DNA of 64,000 nt from Streptacidiphilus sp. PB12-B1b (GCF_014084125.1 NZ_CP048405.1:7564001-7628000), one strand, 5' to 3'; counted from the stretch's first letter, positions 15,200 to 23,264 are shown. Made by a program: numbers and translations. Notes: a model not told the origin generated them from the letters alone.

Positions 15200-15213
15200 T
15201 TGCACTCCTTAGG

Positions 15214-15231
15214 ACATCTAGACGAGCAGGT
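15214..15231. promoter_or_regulatory. KorSA-type operator 3, korSA/pif intergenic
   Basis: acatctagacgagcaggt carries the core TCTAGACGAG, the complement of operator 2. It sits in the 83-bp gap between the divergent korSA and Nudix genes, so one bound site could control both promoters. Confidence 0.6.
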
Positions 15232-15282
15232 GAGTTTTATTGCTACGGTGGAGAGCCTAGCCATTCGAGGGGACTGAGGAAC

Positions 15283-15714
15283 GTGAGCACTGACCGCCCC
15301 CACTCCGTGAGCGTCGCCGGAGTCATCGTCGACGACCGGGGCCGCGCGCTTCTGGTTCAGCGCCGGGACAACGGCCACTGGGAGCCCCCGGGCGGCGTGC
15401 TCGAACCGGAAGAGACGATCCCCGACGCCCTCCAGTGCGAGGTGCTGGAAGAGACCGGCATCAAGATCGCGCTTCCGGCCGTCCTCACTGGCGTGTACAA
15501 AAACATGACCGGCTTGATCGTGTCCCTCGTCTTCCGCTGCGAGGCCCTCGACGGCAACCTGACCACCGGCGACGAGACCCGCGCACTTCGCTGGGCCAGC
15601 CGCGACGAGGTCACCGACCTGGCCGACGAGGCATATGCGATCCGCGTCCTGGACGCATTGGACGCCGTGGCACCGGCAGCCGTCCGAGCGCACGACGGCG
15701 TCAAACTCATCTAG
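15283..15714 (+). CDS. pif: Nudix-domain protein, Pif-like immunity factor
   Basis: A 143-residue Nudix protein starting with GTG at 15283. The Nudix box GX5EX7REUXEEXGU is at residues 38-60 and complete except that its Arg is Cys (QCEVLEETGI, Cys52). In pSAM2 the Nudix protein Pif prevents redundant transfer into cells already carrying the element, and it is encoded near korSA. The divergent korSA neighbour and shared operator make Pif the best call. The Arg-to-Cys change may reduce hydrolase activity. A housekeeping nucleotide hydrolase is the alternative. Confidence 0.78.
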   Translation: MSTDRPHSVSVAGVIVDDRGRALLVQRRDNGHWEPPGGVLEPEETIPDALQCEVLEETGIKIALPAVLTGVYKNMTGLIVSLVFRCEALDGNLTTGDETRALRWASRDEVTDLADEAYAIRVLDALDAVAPAAVRAHDGVKLI

Positions 15715-15760
15715 CTCGAAGCGACTACCCATGGCGGCCCACCAGCATAAAGGAACTTAT

Positions 15761-16171
15761 ATGGACGAGTATATGAGTAGTCCACGGGTCTGGGGGCTCA
15801 GTTGCCCAGGTTGCCCACAAGAAATCAGCCGGGCCCGCCGCTGGGTGAGCGAAATCCTCCGCGAGACACCATGCGCCGACGACGCCGCCCTGATCGTCAG
15901 CGAGCTGAGCACCAACGCCCTCCGCCACACCGCCAGCTCCGACGGCGGAGGCACGTTCCTCGTCACCGTCACTGTCTGCCCGGACACGCTCACAGTCGCC
16001 GTGACCGACGGAGGCACCAAGCTCCACTCCCCCGAAGTGCAGCAGGCCGGCGCTGATGCCACTCACGGCCGCGGGCTCGACATCGTCCACGTCCTCGCCC
16101 ACCAGGTCGCGATTACCGGTGACCACCTCGGGCGCACTGTCACCGCCGTACTCCAGATCCCGGCTCAGTGA
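15761..16171 (+). CDS. RsbW-like ATP-binding protein (HATPase)
   Basis: A 136-residue GHKL ATPase of the anti-sigma/SpoIIAB-RsbW type common in Streptomyces. The N box is LIVSELSTNALRHT, the G1 box is LTVAVTDGG, and a glycine-rich G2-like GRGLDIVHVLA follows. ATG 15761 is preceded by AAGGAA. Such proteins bind ATP and often sequester sigma factors or phosphorylate antagonists. It lies 46 bases after the Nudix gene and probably shares its transcript, so its partner may be an element-borne or host regulator. No sigma factor gene is adjacent. Confidence 0.82.
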   Translation: MDEYMSSPRVWGLSCPGCPQEISRARRWVSEILRETPCADDAALIVSELSTNALRHTASSDGGGTFLVTVTVCPDTLTVAVTDGGTKLHSPEVQQAGADATHGRGLDIVHVLAHQVAITGDHLGRTVTAVLQIPAQ

Positions 16172-16219
16172 CCACCGCTCCACCCCACCCCCATTCCCCC
16201 ACCTGCTGGAAGGCATCCC

Positions 16220-16627
16220 ATGACCATCCAAGCCGCATCTCTGATCCACCGTGGCTACCGCAGCGAGTGCCGCTCCATGAACCCGGCCACAGGCGAAGGC
16301 CCCGAACTGGTGGCCCTCCACAACGCCACCGACGCAGCACAGGCAATCCGCTGGATCCGCCACGGCCTCGGCACCATCCTCTACACGGTCGACCCCAACG
16401 AGCACGACCACCTCACCCGCTGGATGGCCAGCGATCACGCCCAAGCCGTCGCCGCCCTGACCGGCGGTCAGCCCATCACCATCACAGCAACCTTCCCAGG
16501 CTCACACCTTGAGTGGACCGCCCGCCCGGTGCTCTACCTGCCTCTGCTTCCACCGCCCGGCAAGCCAGTCATCCGCTACACCCTGCTCTGCGCCTTCACC
16601 AACCGGCGCTCGGAGTTCAGTGAGTAA
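16220..16627 (+). CDS. Hypothetical protein of the decayed AICE
   Basis: A 135-residue protein starting MTIQAASLIHRGY after a GGAAGG ribosome binding site. It has a soluble alpha/beta composition with no signal or membrane segment and no motif that I recognise. It follows the RsbW-like gene by 48 bases and ends at the shared non-coding block (16628-16873), so it marks the 3' end of the surviving regulatory operon. It may belong to the exclusion or regulatory module. Confidence 0.6.
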   Translation: MTIQAASLIHRGYRSECRSMNPATGEGPELVALHNATDAAQAIRWIRHGLGTILYTVDPNEHDHLTRWMASDHAQAVAALTGGQPITITATFPGSHLEWTARPVLYLPLLPPPGKPVIRYTLLCAFTNRRSEFSE

Positions 16628-16873
16628 CAACCTTCTCTACGAGTTCAAGGCCCGTCGTCGCTAACGCTCCTCCGGGCGCGCGGCGCGTCCAACGCGCCGC
16701 CGCTCCTGTCTCCGCCCCGCTCCAGCGCGCCAGCCACCCCGCGCGCCCAGTTGCTCAGACAGGGATACCAGCGAGGGCTGACCCAGATCCCAGCCCACCG
16801 GTCAGAACAATGCCTCCGGCGGGGGCGCTCCGGCTCCGGGATGGCCAAGGCCCGGCCAGCGGCCACCGGTTAG
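16628..16873. other. Non-coding region homologous to 7357-7655
   Basis: No gene is seen. The 26-base block at 16698-16723 is identical to 7445-7470, and a second block from 16810 (tgcctccggcgggg through ggctccgggatgg) matches 7574 onwards. The nested palindrome that follows in element I is absent here because the IS701 element enters at 16874. Presence in both elements at the same relative place, downstream of the regulatory operon, supports a functional cis site. Confidence 0.55.
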
Positions 16874-16897
16874 TACTCCAGCTGTAGATCGTGATCT

Positions 16898-18244
16898 TCA
16901 TGTCCGGGATGCGGCCTGTCGCCGGTAATGGCTGGTGCGAGACCGGGCTTGATGGCGGCGTCGCCAGTCGGACCAGCTGAGCCGGTGGGCCGCGTCGTGG
17001 ACCGGCCGGACGACGAGCGCGATGAACAGGCGCTGGATCTCGTTGCAGGACAGCGGGACCAGGTCTGCCGGCCCAGGACGGCGGGTGTGTTCGTCGGCAC
17101 GGACGACGGCGAGGAAGGCGTGGGCGAGCATGGCGAGGGTGACCCAGCGGGTCCAGGAGGAGTAGCGGCGGACTTGATGCTCATCGAGTCCGGCCAGTCC
17201 CTTCTCAGTCTGGAAGGTCTCCTCCACCCGCCATCTGGATCCGGCGACCCGCACCAGCTCCGTCAGCGGCACCGGCTGGGGTGAGAAGGACCGGTAGTAG
17301 GCGAGTTCACTGGTGACGCGGTTGCGCCGGATCAGCAGTTGGTGGCGGCCCGGGCAGGTGGCGTTCAGGTCGATGACCGCCCAGTCGTAGAAGCGGTTCC
17401 CCTTCGCACCGCGTCCGGCCGACAGCTTCTGCCAGGCCCGCTTCGGCAGCAGTTTGGCCAGGCGGTCTGCCCGGAACTTGCCTGCTTGGGTGGGGACTTC
17501 AGTCGAACAGGCCACCGCGAGGACGTAGCCGATGCCGTGTCCTTCCAGAGCCGTCCGCAATTTCGGGTTGCCGCCGTAGACCTCATCCCCGGTGACCCAG
17601 CTGACGCGGTGCCCGGCGTCAAGAAACCGTTCGATCATCGTGCGGGCCAGTTCAGGCTTGGTCGCGAAGACGGTGTTCTCGCCGAGCCCCGCTGCCTGGC
17701 AGCGTTCCGGGTCGCACGTCCAGGAGCGCGGGATGTACAGCTCCCGGTCCACCGCCGCGTGTCCCCGCTCGCCCGCGTAGACAAGGTAGACGGCGACCTG
17801 GGAGTTCTCGATCCTGCCGGCAGTGCCGGTGTACTGGCGCTGGACGGCGACGGTGTGGGTGCCCTTCTTCACGTCGCCGGTCTCGTCGACAACAAGCACC
17901 GCTGCCTCGTCGCGGAGGTGATCAACGACGTATTCGCGCACGTCATCACGGACGGCGTCAGCGTCCCACTTGGCGCGGTTCAGCAGATGCTGCATGCCGT
18001 CCGGGCTCGTCTCCCCGGCCCACTCGGCGATGGTCCAGCAGTTCTTCCGGGGCAGGTCCGAGAGCAGTCCGAGCACCAGCCGCCGTATCCGTCGGCGGGG
18101 TTCGACACGCGCGAACCGGCCCGCGATCCGGTCCATCAGGCCCTCGAAGGCCCTCTGCCAGTGGGCAGGGTCTACGCTGTGCCCCGCGGCCACTTCATGA
18201 TCTTCTGTCTTCACACACTGATGATCAACGGTGGCCGCACCCAT
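16898..18244 (-). CDS. IS701-family transposase
   Basis: A DDE transposase of about 448 residues that cuts and pastes its element. Visible features are the N-terminal region RIAGRFARVEPRRRIRRL, the first acidic residue in VLVVDETGDVKKG, the second in VTGDEVYGGN, and the Glu motif RWRVEETFQTEKGL typical of IS701. The stop codon overlaps the left inverted repeat. The start is uncertain: ATG 18244 is used here, while GTG 18214 would leave more room for the divergent DinB promoter. The frame is intact and probably active. Confidence 0.88.
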   Translation of the reverse strand: MGAATVDHQCVKTEDHEVAAGHSVDPAHWQRAFEGLMDRIAGRFARVEPRRRIRRLVLGLLSDLPRKNCWTIAEWAGETSPDGMQHLLNRAKWDADAVRDDVREYVVDHLRDEAAVLVVDETGDVKKGTHTVAVQRQYTGTAGRIENSQVAVYLVYAGERGHAAVDRELYIPRSWTCDPERCQAAGLGENTVFATKPELARTMIERFLDAGHRVSWVTGDEVYGGNPKLRTALEGHGIGYVLAVACSTEVPTQAGKFRADRLAKLLPKRAWQKLSAGRGAKGNRFYDWAVIDLNATCPGRHQLLIRRNRVTSELAYYRSFSPQPVPLTELVRVAGSRWRVEETFQTEKGLAGLDEHQVRRYSSWTRWVTLAMLAHAFLAVVRADEHTRRPGPADLVPLSCNEIQRLFIALVVRPVHDAAHRLSWSDWRRRHQARSRTSHYRRQAASRT

Positions 18245-18264
18245 CGGCGAACCTGGAGCTGCCA

Positions 18265-18810
18265 ATGGCCTCACCCGGCCCCGTCACCAGAGATCTGCTC
18301 GAAACCCTTGACGACGTACGGTCCAGAACCATCGCTCGCCTTGACGGCCTCACCGACGCCGAATACCTCTGGGAGCCCGTTGCCTCGTGCATGACGCTCC
18401 GTGCGGATACGAACGGTGTGTTCCGTGCCGACCCACAGCCCGCAGGCGATGCCCGACCGGCGCCGTTCACTACGATCGCCTGGCGCACTTGGCACATCGG
18501 TGCGGACTGCCTGCGCGGCTACGGCCGCTTCTTTGAAGACGAATCCCAGAGCGGTGACCGGCATCTGTGGCCGGGCACGGCGGCCGAAGGCGTGCGGATG
18601 CTGACCAATGACTGGTCCCGATTCCGAACCCGAGTTGAATCCCTCGGCGATGACCGCCTTCTCCAGCCCATGGGTCCCCGGGCTGGCGCATACGCCCAGG
18701 AGAGCTACCTACTGCTGGCCCTTCATGCCCTGGACGAAACCGCTCACCATGGTGGCGAACTCGGTGTCCTTCGCGACCTCTACCTCCACACCTTCGCCGC
18801 CAAGCAGTAG
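18265..18810 (+). CDS. DinB-family protein, IS701 passenger
   Basis: A 181-residue four-helix-bundle protein of the DinB/YfiT superfamily, whose members include mycothiol-dependent thiol transferases. The three metal-binding histidines are plausible in WHIGADC (about residue 76) and DETAHHGGELG (about 160). The start has a GGAG ribosome binding site. The gene lies wholly between the two inverted repeats of the IS701 element and is transcribed away from the transposase. It is therefore mobile cargo. A detoxification role, using mycothiol, is inferred from the family, not shown. Confidence 0.82.
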   Translation: MASPGPVTRDLLETLDDVRSRTIARLDGLTDAEYLWEPVASCMTLRADTNGVFRADPQPAGDARPAPFTTIAWRTWHIGADCLRGYGRFFEDESQSGDRHLWPGTAAEGVRMLTNDWSRFRTRVESLGDDRLLQPMGPRAGAYAQESYLLLALHALDETAHHGGELGVLRDLYLHTFAAKQ

Positions 18811-18939
18811 CAAGATCACGATCTACGGCTGGAGTATTAGATCGTGGCTAAGGGTGGGGGCTGCGGGGAGGGGTGTGGTTCCTGCGGAGAGCCGGGGGCC
18901 CGGCCCAGAGCTGACCCCGACAGCGATAGCCTTCCGCGC

Positions 18940-19161
18940 ATGACCGCACCCAATACCATCAAGATCCGCTGCGTCGATGGCAAATGGGTGTGCGAACCCC
19001 AACCGCCTCTGCCTCCAGTGCAGGCATACTTGACAGGTGGCTGGAGACAGATCGCAGAGCTGCGCTTCCTGTTTGGCGCAGTCGATCACTTTGAGACTGA
19101 GGACTACGCGAGCTTTGTAGCCCAGCACGGCAAACCCCCTGCGGGACCGCCTCACCCTTGA
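18940..19161 (+). CDS. Small hypothetical protein
   Basis: A 73-residue protein starting MTAPNTIKIRCVDGKW. The ATG at 18940 was chosen over 18844 because the upstream part is Gly/Arg-rich low-complexity sequence. No membrane segment or motif is seen. It lies 100 bases beyond the right end of the IS701 element in the remnant of the decayed AICE. The gap 19162-19399 holds a weak inverted repeat (gaccgctctcc / ggggaggggtcggc region) but no gene. Confidence 0.5.
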   Translation: MTAPNTIKIRCVDGKWVCEPQPPLPPVQAYLTGGWRQIAELRFLFGAVDHFETEDYASFVAQHGKPPAGPPHP

Positions 19162-19399
19162 GCCAGCCGAGCCACCAGACCCCACCAGCCCCCTTGGGTC
19201 GTCTCGGGGCCGTGCGAGGGTGACCAAGGGTGCACAACGACGACAACCGCCGACCGCTCTCCCACAGCTCAGGGGGAGGGGTCGGCGGTTTGGCCGCAGG
19301 TCATCGAACTGGTGCATCACTTCTTCGACATCTGCCGTGCCTATGACGCCGACGGAGTTCCCCGCAGCACATCGATAGACTGCCCGCAGGGGAGGCCAA

Positions 19400-19675
19400 G
19401 TGCTGGCTGCAAATGTGATCGACGTTAACCACTTGAGCCCGTCGGGCTACTGGGTCCTTTTGTCTGTCAGCACCGTGCTGACACTCGCCTTCGTGGCCTA
19501 TGTCATCAACTTCCGAGGGGTCGCCTACCGGATCAACCTTCGCGGGGGCATGAGACCAGAACGCAAGTTCTATCGCACTGGCGTCGTGATAAACCGGGCT
19601 GGTCTCTGCCTGTTCGTGGCCTTGGGGGTTTTCCTCATGATCAAGGGTCTGCGCGGAGTGCTGGACGCCAACTGA
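19400..19675 (+). CDS. Small two-helix membrane protein
   Basis: A 91-residue protein starting with GTG after a GGGGAGG ribosome binding site. Hydrophobic helices lie at about residues 15-37 (YWVLLSVSTVLTLAFVAYVI) and 62-82 (VVINRAGLCLFVALGVF), with a basic loop between. No family is recognised. It is the last convincing gene before the right end of the decayed AICE and could be a Spd-like remnant, but there is no sequence support for that. Confidence 0.55.
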   Translation: MLAANVIDVNHLSPSGYWVLLSVSTVLTLAFVAYVINFRGVAYRINLRGGMRPERKFYRTGVVINRAGLCLFVALGVFLMIKGLRGVLDAN

Positions 19676-20099
19676 ACGGCATGCCCGCTGTATGCCCGTC
19701 CTGAAGGGCAACGGCGGGGAGTCGCGGGGAACAACGGCGAGAGCGACGCTCCGCCGCAGGTCAGCGGATCGCCTGGTCAGTCGCCATCCGGGAACGGACT
19801 CTTCCAGGACTCGTGGCCTGTCAGTGTCAGGCCCTACGGTTGAGAGCATTGCGACTCGCGGGTCTGCACTCGTGCGGCGGAGTTCAAGGGGGGTGGCAGT
19901 GGATGGCCTCCGGGAGCCACCTCGGGGCCGGAATGGTGGCATGACCCACCCCTCACTCCGCCCGCGCCCGCGCACCAGATGTGCACCAGATAGGGCGGTC
20001 AGCCACGGTGAATCAAGAGGATCAACGGACCGAGCACTGGGAACCGTCAGCCCACGTTCGTGCAGGTCAGGGCGCGATTAGGGCCGCTACCCGCTGTGA
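19676..20099. other. Gene-free right end of the decayed AICE
   Basis: No reading frame with coding character is visible. Near its start is the tandem catgcccgctgtatgcccg (19680-19698), similar in style to the tandem gtgcccc near 10590 before the first att copy. These may be integrase arm-type binding sites. The segment runs up to the att-like sequence at 20100. Confidence 0.45.
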
Positions 20100-20136
20100 T
20101 TCCCAAGCTCAGAGCCGGGGTTGGCTCTCGCAGCCG
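20100..20136 (+). repeat. Degraded third att copy (tRNA-Gly 3' end)
   Basis: The first 16 bases, ttcccaagctcagagc, are identical to the two complete att copies. The next 20 align with one gap and several changes (the T-arm ggttggctctcg instead of gttcgattctcg). It lacks the acceptor strand match. It is best read as the old outer att of the decayed AICE, now drifting. Chromosomal DNA probably resumes here. Confidence 0.6.
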
Positions 20137-20162
20137 TGCAAGCAGCGTCAGATCACGGCGCG

Positions 20163-20405
20163 ATGCGATCCGAAGTGCTGGCGTTCATCTCTGACGGCTC
20201 CCTCCCTGATTGGAGCGGTACCGAAGAGGAGATCAACCGACGCGGCCGGCAGCTGCGCGCCATCTCCGGACCCGTGACCGCGGAGGAGGCAAGTGCACTG
20301 GTCGAGTGCTTCGGACCGGATGACTGCTACGGACTGGCCTGGACCCTGCTGGAGTGCTGGTGGATGATCGCGGCGCGGGTCGAGGACTGGCTCATGCGCG
20401 CATGA
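20163..20405 (+). CDS. Small hypothetical protein, possibly 5'-truncated at att
   Basis: An 80-residue acidic protein starting MRSEVLAFISDGSLPDW and ending WWMIAARVEDWLMRA. It looks genuinely coding (Glu/Asp-rich, good third-position GC). No strong ribosome binding site precedes the ATG, and the frame is open back to TTG at 20121 inside the att-like sequence. The original start may thus have been replaced when the element integrated. Family unknown to me. Confidence 0.5.
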   Translation: MRSEVLAFISDGSLPDWSGTEEEINRRGRQLRAISGPVTAEEASALVECFGPDDCYGLAWTLLECWWMIAARVEDWLMRA

Positions 20406-20596
20406 GGTCCTTGAGGCTGTGAAGTTCCTCCCTGACAGCGATTGCTTACGCTGCGGGGGTGGAGCCGTGCCGCAGTCTGGCTCTGGATTCGAGCGGGCTG
20501 AGGTACCCGTACTCAGGGTGTTTGCGGAGCCTGGTGCGGAGGTGGCGGCGGCCGGCGCGAGCCGTTGGGAGAGTGGCGAGACGTTATTCTGGGTGG

Positions 20597-21295
20597 GTGA
20601 ACCGCACTGATCGCCTGTTCGCCATGGTCGAGGAGTTGCGAGCGGTTTCGCCGAGGCCGCGCAGCGCCCCGTGGCTGGCGCGGCGGTTCCAGGTCAGTGT
20701 GCGTACCGTCGAGCGGGATCTCGACGCGCTGAGGCAGTCAGGGCTGCCGATCCGCAGCGACACCGGGCGGGTCGGCGGCTACAGCCTGGACCGCGACCGT
20801 ACGCTCCCGCCGGTGACGCTCACGCCCGGCGAGGCGCTGGCCGTCGGTGTCGCCGTGCGGGCGGCGGGCGCCTTCCCGCTGGCGGCGGCTGCGCGCCGCG
20901 CCGCGCAGAAGGTGCTGGCGGTGCTGCCCGCTGACGTGCGCCGACGGGAGGCCGAACTCGCCGACCGGGTGCGGCGGGTCGGCGGGCACTCGCCCGCCGT
21001 CGGCGCCGCGTGGGGCGACGTCATCGGCGACGCCCTGGTCTCCGGGCGGGTCGTGCGCCTGGGCTACACCGATCGGGAGGGTGCCGTGACGGCGCGCGAC
21101 GTCGAACCGCTGGGGCTGCTGTGGGGACCGTCCGGCTGGTATCTCGCGGGCTGGTGCCGGCTCCGGTCCGCTGTACGCGGCTTCCAGCTGGACCGGATCG
21201 CGTCGGCGGAACTGTCGGACGAACGGGTCGTCCCGCGCGGGCAGGAGTGGGCAGCCGAACTGCGGCGGCTGGCCGCCGAACCCGCCGGATCGTGA
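20597..21295 (+). CDS. WYL-domain transcriptional regulator
   Basis: A 232-residue regulator starting with GTG at 20597. The N-terminal HTH (WLARRFQVSVRTVERDLDAL, residues about 26-45) is the DeoR/YafY type. A C-terminal WYL-like domain contains GPSGWYLAGWCRLRSAVRGF, with the conserved Tyr-Leu and Arg residues that bind ligands. The upstream frame to 20459 is Arg-rich and was rejected. The downstream NTF2-like enzyme begins 165 bases later on the same strand, and YafY-type regulators usually control an adjacent small enzyme gene. The gap 20406-20596 shows nothing clear. Confidence 0.87.
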   Translation: MNRTDRLFAMVEELRAVSPRPRSAPWLARRFQVSVRTVERDLDALRQSGLPIRSDTGRVGGYSLDRDRTLPPVTLTPGEALAVGVAVRAAGAFPLAAAARRAAQKVLAVLPADVRRREAELADRVRRVGGHSPAVGAAWGDVIGDALVSGRVVRLGYTDREGAVTARDVEPLGLLWGPSGWYLAGWCRLRSAVRGFQLDRIASAELSDERVVPRGQEWAAELRRLAAEPAGS

Positions 21296-21460
21296 CACGG
21301 GTCGAACCCCCGACCCGAACCTGCCACCGCACCGCGGCAGCCGGCCGCCCTCCTGTCGGAGCATGGCACGAGCCGAGCCGCCCGGCCCCGGGCCGGCCCC
21401 CGGAATGTGACCTGGAACACCGACAGGACGGTGTCGCCGCGGTTTGCGAGGCTGGTCTGC

Positions 21461-22195
21461 ATGAACAACGAGAAGCGCATGACCCTCTGGTGCCGGATGT
21501 GGGACGAGGACCCGTCCCTGGCACATGATCTGATGACCGACACGTGCGTGCAGTGGTCCGACCGCCTCACCAGCCTGGACTCGGCGGTCGGCGCGCAGGA
21601 GCAGGAGCGGTGCGCCGCCCGGTACCGCGTGGAGCGCGCCAACGCCTTCACCCCGCGGGTGCTCGCCGACGGCGGTGACCGGTTCGCATACCTGTGGGAC
21701 GTGCGGGCGCCCGACGGAACGGTGCGGAGCGGGATGGACGTCAACGTCCTGCGGGGCGACCTCGTCGACGAGAACTGGACGTTCGTGGCGGAGCGCCGCT
21801 GCGAACGGCCGGACTCCGCTGCGGAGGGGTTCGGCCCGGCCGACCCGACCCTGATCGAGGACCTGCTGCACCGCTGGCTGCGGTTGCGCAACGGCGAGGC
21901 CTCGTCGGCCGGGGACCTGGTGACCGGCGACTTCACGCTGTTCTCCGGGGCGGGCCCGGACGGTGACGCGGCCGGTCCGGACGGCCTGGCCGGCCTGGCC
22001 TCACGGTGGTCCGGCGGGGCTGTCGCGGTTCACCGGTCACCGGTCGTCGACCCCGCCCGCGGGCGCGTCGCGTTCCTGTGGACGTCCACAGGCCCGGACG
22101 GCGACGTCGTGGGCGGAGCCGACCTGCTGACGGTGCGCGACGGCCGACTCGCGCAGGGGTGGTCGATGACCGGGATCCGTCCGTTCCGGTACTGA
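21461..22195 (+). CDS. NTF2/SnoaL-like fold protein
   Basis: A 244-residue protein starting MNNEKRMTLWCRMW. It appears to contain two related halves: residues 1-120 (WCRMWDEDPSLAHDLMTD ... DLVDENWTFVAE) and 125-244 (LLHRWLRLRNGEASSAGD ... DGRLAQGWSMTGIRPF). Each half ends with the pattern 'D-G-x-L ... W.. ' typical of NTF2/SnoaL-like alpha+beta barrels. Members act as isomerases, cyclases or hydrolases, or bind small ligands. The start at 21461 is preferred to 21407, which has no ribosome binding site. It is probably controlled by the upstream WYL regulator. Confidence 0.65.
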   Translation: MNNEKRMTLWCRMWDEDPSLAHDLMTDTCVQWSDRLTSLDSAVGAQEQERCAARYRVERANAFTPRVLADGGDRFAYLWDVRAPDGTVRSGMDVNVLRGDLVDENWTFVAERRCERPDSAAEGFGPADPTLIEDLLHRWLRLRNGEASSAGDLVTGDFTLFSGAGPDGDAAGPDGLAGLASRWSGGAVAVHRSPVVDPARGRVAFLWTSTGPDGDVVGGADLLTVRDGRLAQGWSMTGIRPFRY

Positions 22196-22673
22196 GCGGT
22201 CGTTGACAGGATCGACCGGGCATTGCCGGTGAAGCGACGCCGGTGGATGGCGGCGGTGAAGGTGGGTCAGGCCGGTCATCGACTGTGCCTCGGGCACTCG
22301 CATGTGCGAGAGCCGGTTCCGCACGAATGAGGAATGCGCTCGTTCACCAGGAGCTGCGTCAGGCTCCGCAGCTGAGCCGTCGGCCCCTCGGGAGGTCGGG
22401 GCACCAACGCGGTGCTGCCGCTGCCGCGCCGTTCGCAGCACCTGCGGATCGTGAACCGGTCAAGCCCCGTCGGGGCCCTGGCATTGCACACCACGCCCGG
22501 CGAAGACCTACCTCAACGCCGTCACCGTCCACCCGGTCGGACGACGGCCCGACCGGTCGGCTGTTCGACGACGAAACGGGGTCGTCCCCTGGTGAGCCGG
22601 CCCGCCGACAGGGCCCCGTCCTGCTCGGCCCGCAGCCGGTCCTGGACGGGGTCCGGCCGGGGGCGGGCGCGGG
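22196..22673. other. Gene-free region between NTF2-like gene and marR
   Basis: No reading frame here has convincing codon usage on either strand. Short GC-rich inverted repeats occur (for example ctcgcatgtgcgag at 22295-22308), as expected between convergent genes. It may hold terminators for both neighbours. I see no RNA gene. Confidence 0.5.
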
Positions 22674-23198
22674 TCAGGCCGGCCCTTCGAGGGAGAGCAG
22701 CAGGGTGCGCAGTTCGTTGTTGATGCGGTGCTGGGCAGCCGGGGAGAGCGGGGAGAGCAGGGTGTACTCCGTGTTGGTCTTGGTTGCGAACACCTCCTGG
22801 GCACGCCGGGCTCCGGCGGCGGTGAGGGTGACGAGGACCGAGCGGCGGTCATTCGGGTCGAGGTCCCGGGTCACCCAGCCGTTCTGTTCGAGTTTGGCGA
22901 CCCGGTTGGTGATCGCGCCGGAGGTCAGCTGAAGCTGTGCCATGAGCTGCCCTGCGGAGAGCCGGTGGTGGGGCTCGGTCCGCATCAGGCAGCCCAGCAG
23001 TTCCAACTCCCACAGGTCGATGCCCTGGGGGGTCAGTTCCCGCTTGATGTCGGTCTCCAGCCGGTGCGCGAGCCTACGCAGTCGGTAGGCCAGCGCCTTG
23101 GCCTCGGTCACGGCCGGGTCGTGGGTGCGGGCGACGACCTCGATGAGCTGGTCGACGTAGTCCTGTTCCACTCGGCGGTCGCCGCCTTCCGCTGTCAT
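22674..23198 (-). CDS. MarR-family transcriptional regulator
   Basis: A 174-residue MarR protein with the winged-helix region LSAGQLMAQLQLTSGAITNRV and the wing motif DPNDRRSVLVTLT (the conserved D-R-R loop). It is a likely repressor of the upstream FAD monooxygenase/MFS genes on the same strand, responding to a drug-like phenolic ligand. It is the third gene of that operon, 67 bases beyond the MFS remnant. The length is slightly above the 140-150 usual for the family because of an N-terminal helical extension. Confidence 0.9.
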   Translation of the reverse strand: MTAEGGDRRVEQDYVDQLIEVVARTHDPAVTEAKALAYRLRRLAHRLETDIKRELTPQGIDLWELELLGCLMRTEPHHRLSAGQLMAQLQLTSGAITNRVAKLEQNGWVTRDLDPNDRRSVLVTLTAAGARRAQEVFATKTNTEYTLLSPLSPAAQHRINNELRTLLLSLEGPA

Positions 23199-23264
23199 TC
23201 GGTGTGTGCTCCTCGTACGGGGAGGGGTGGGGTTCTCTGTGTTCCCGCATCGCCGGTTCCGGAG

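Larger units (their letters stand above)
16874..18836. mobile_element. Complete IS701-family element with DinB passenger
   Basis: Terminal inverted repeats of 25 bases (16874-16898 and 18812-18836) differ at one position only. They start tactccagc and end gatcgtgatctt. Both ends are bordered by TTAG (16870-16873 and 18837-18840), which fits the YTAR 4-bp target duplication of the IS701 family. The 1,963-bp interior holds the transposase on the minus strand and a divergent DinB-family gene that ends two bases before the right repeat. The clean ends suggest a recent insertion into the decayed AICE. Confidence 0.9.

Noticed and set aside
16628-16873. A small RNA gene
   Set aside because: Conserved blocks exist, but no promoter-terminator pair is visible; a replication or transfer site explains the conservation better.
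22243-22932. Plus-strand gene between the NTF2-like gene and marR
   Set aside because: It overlaps marR antisense and its translation is low-complexity Arg/Ser/Pro with no family signature.
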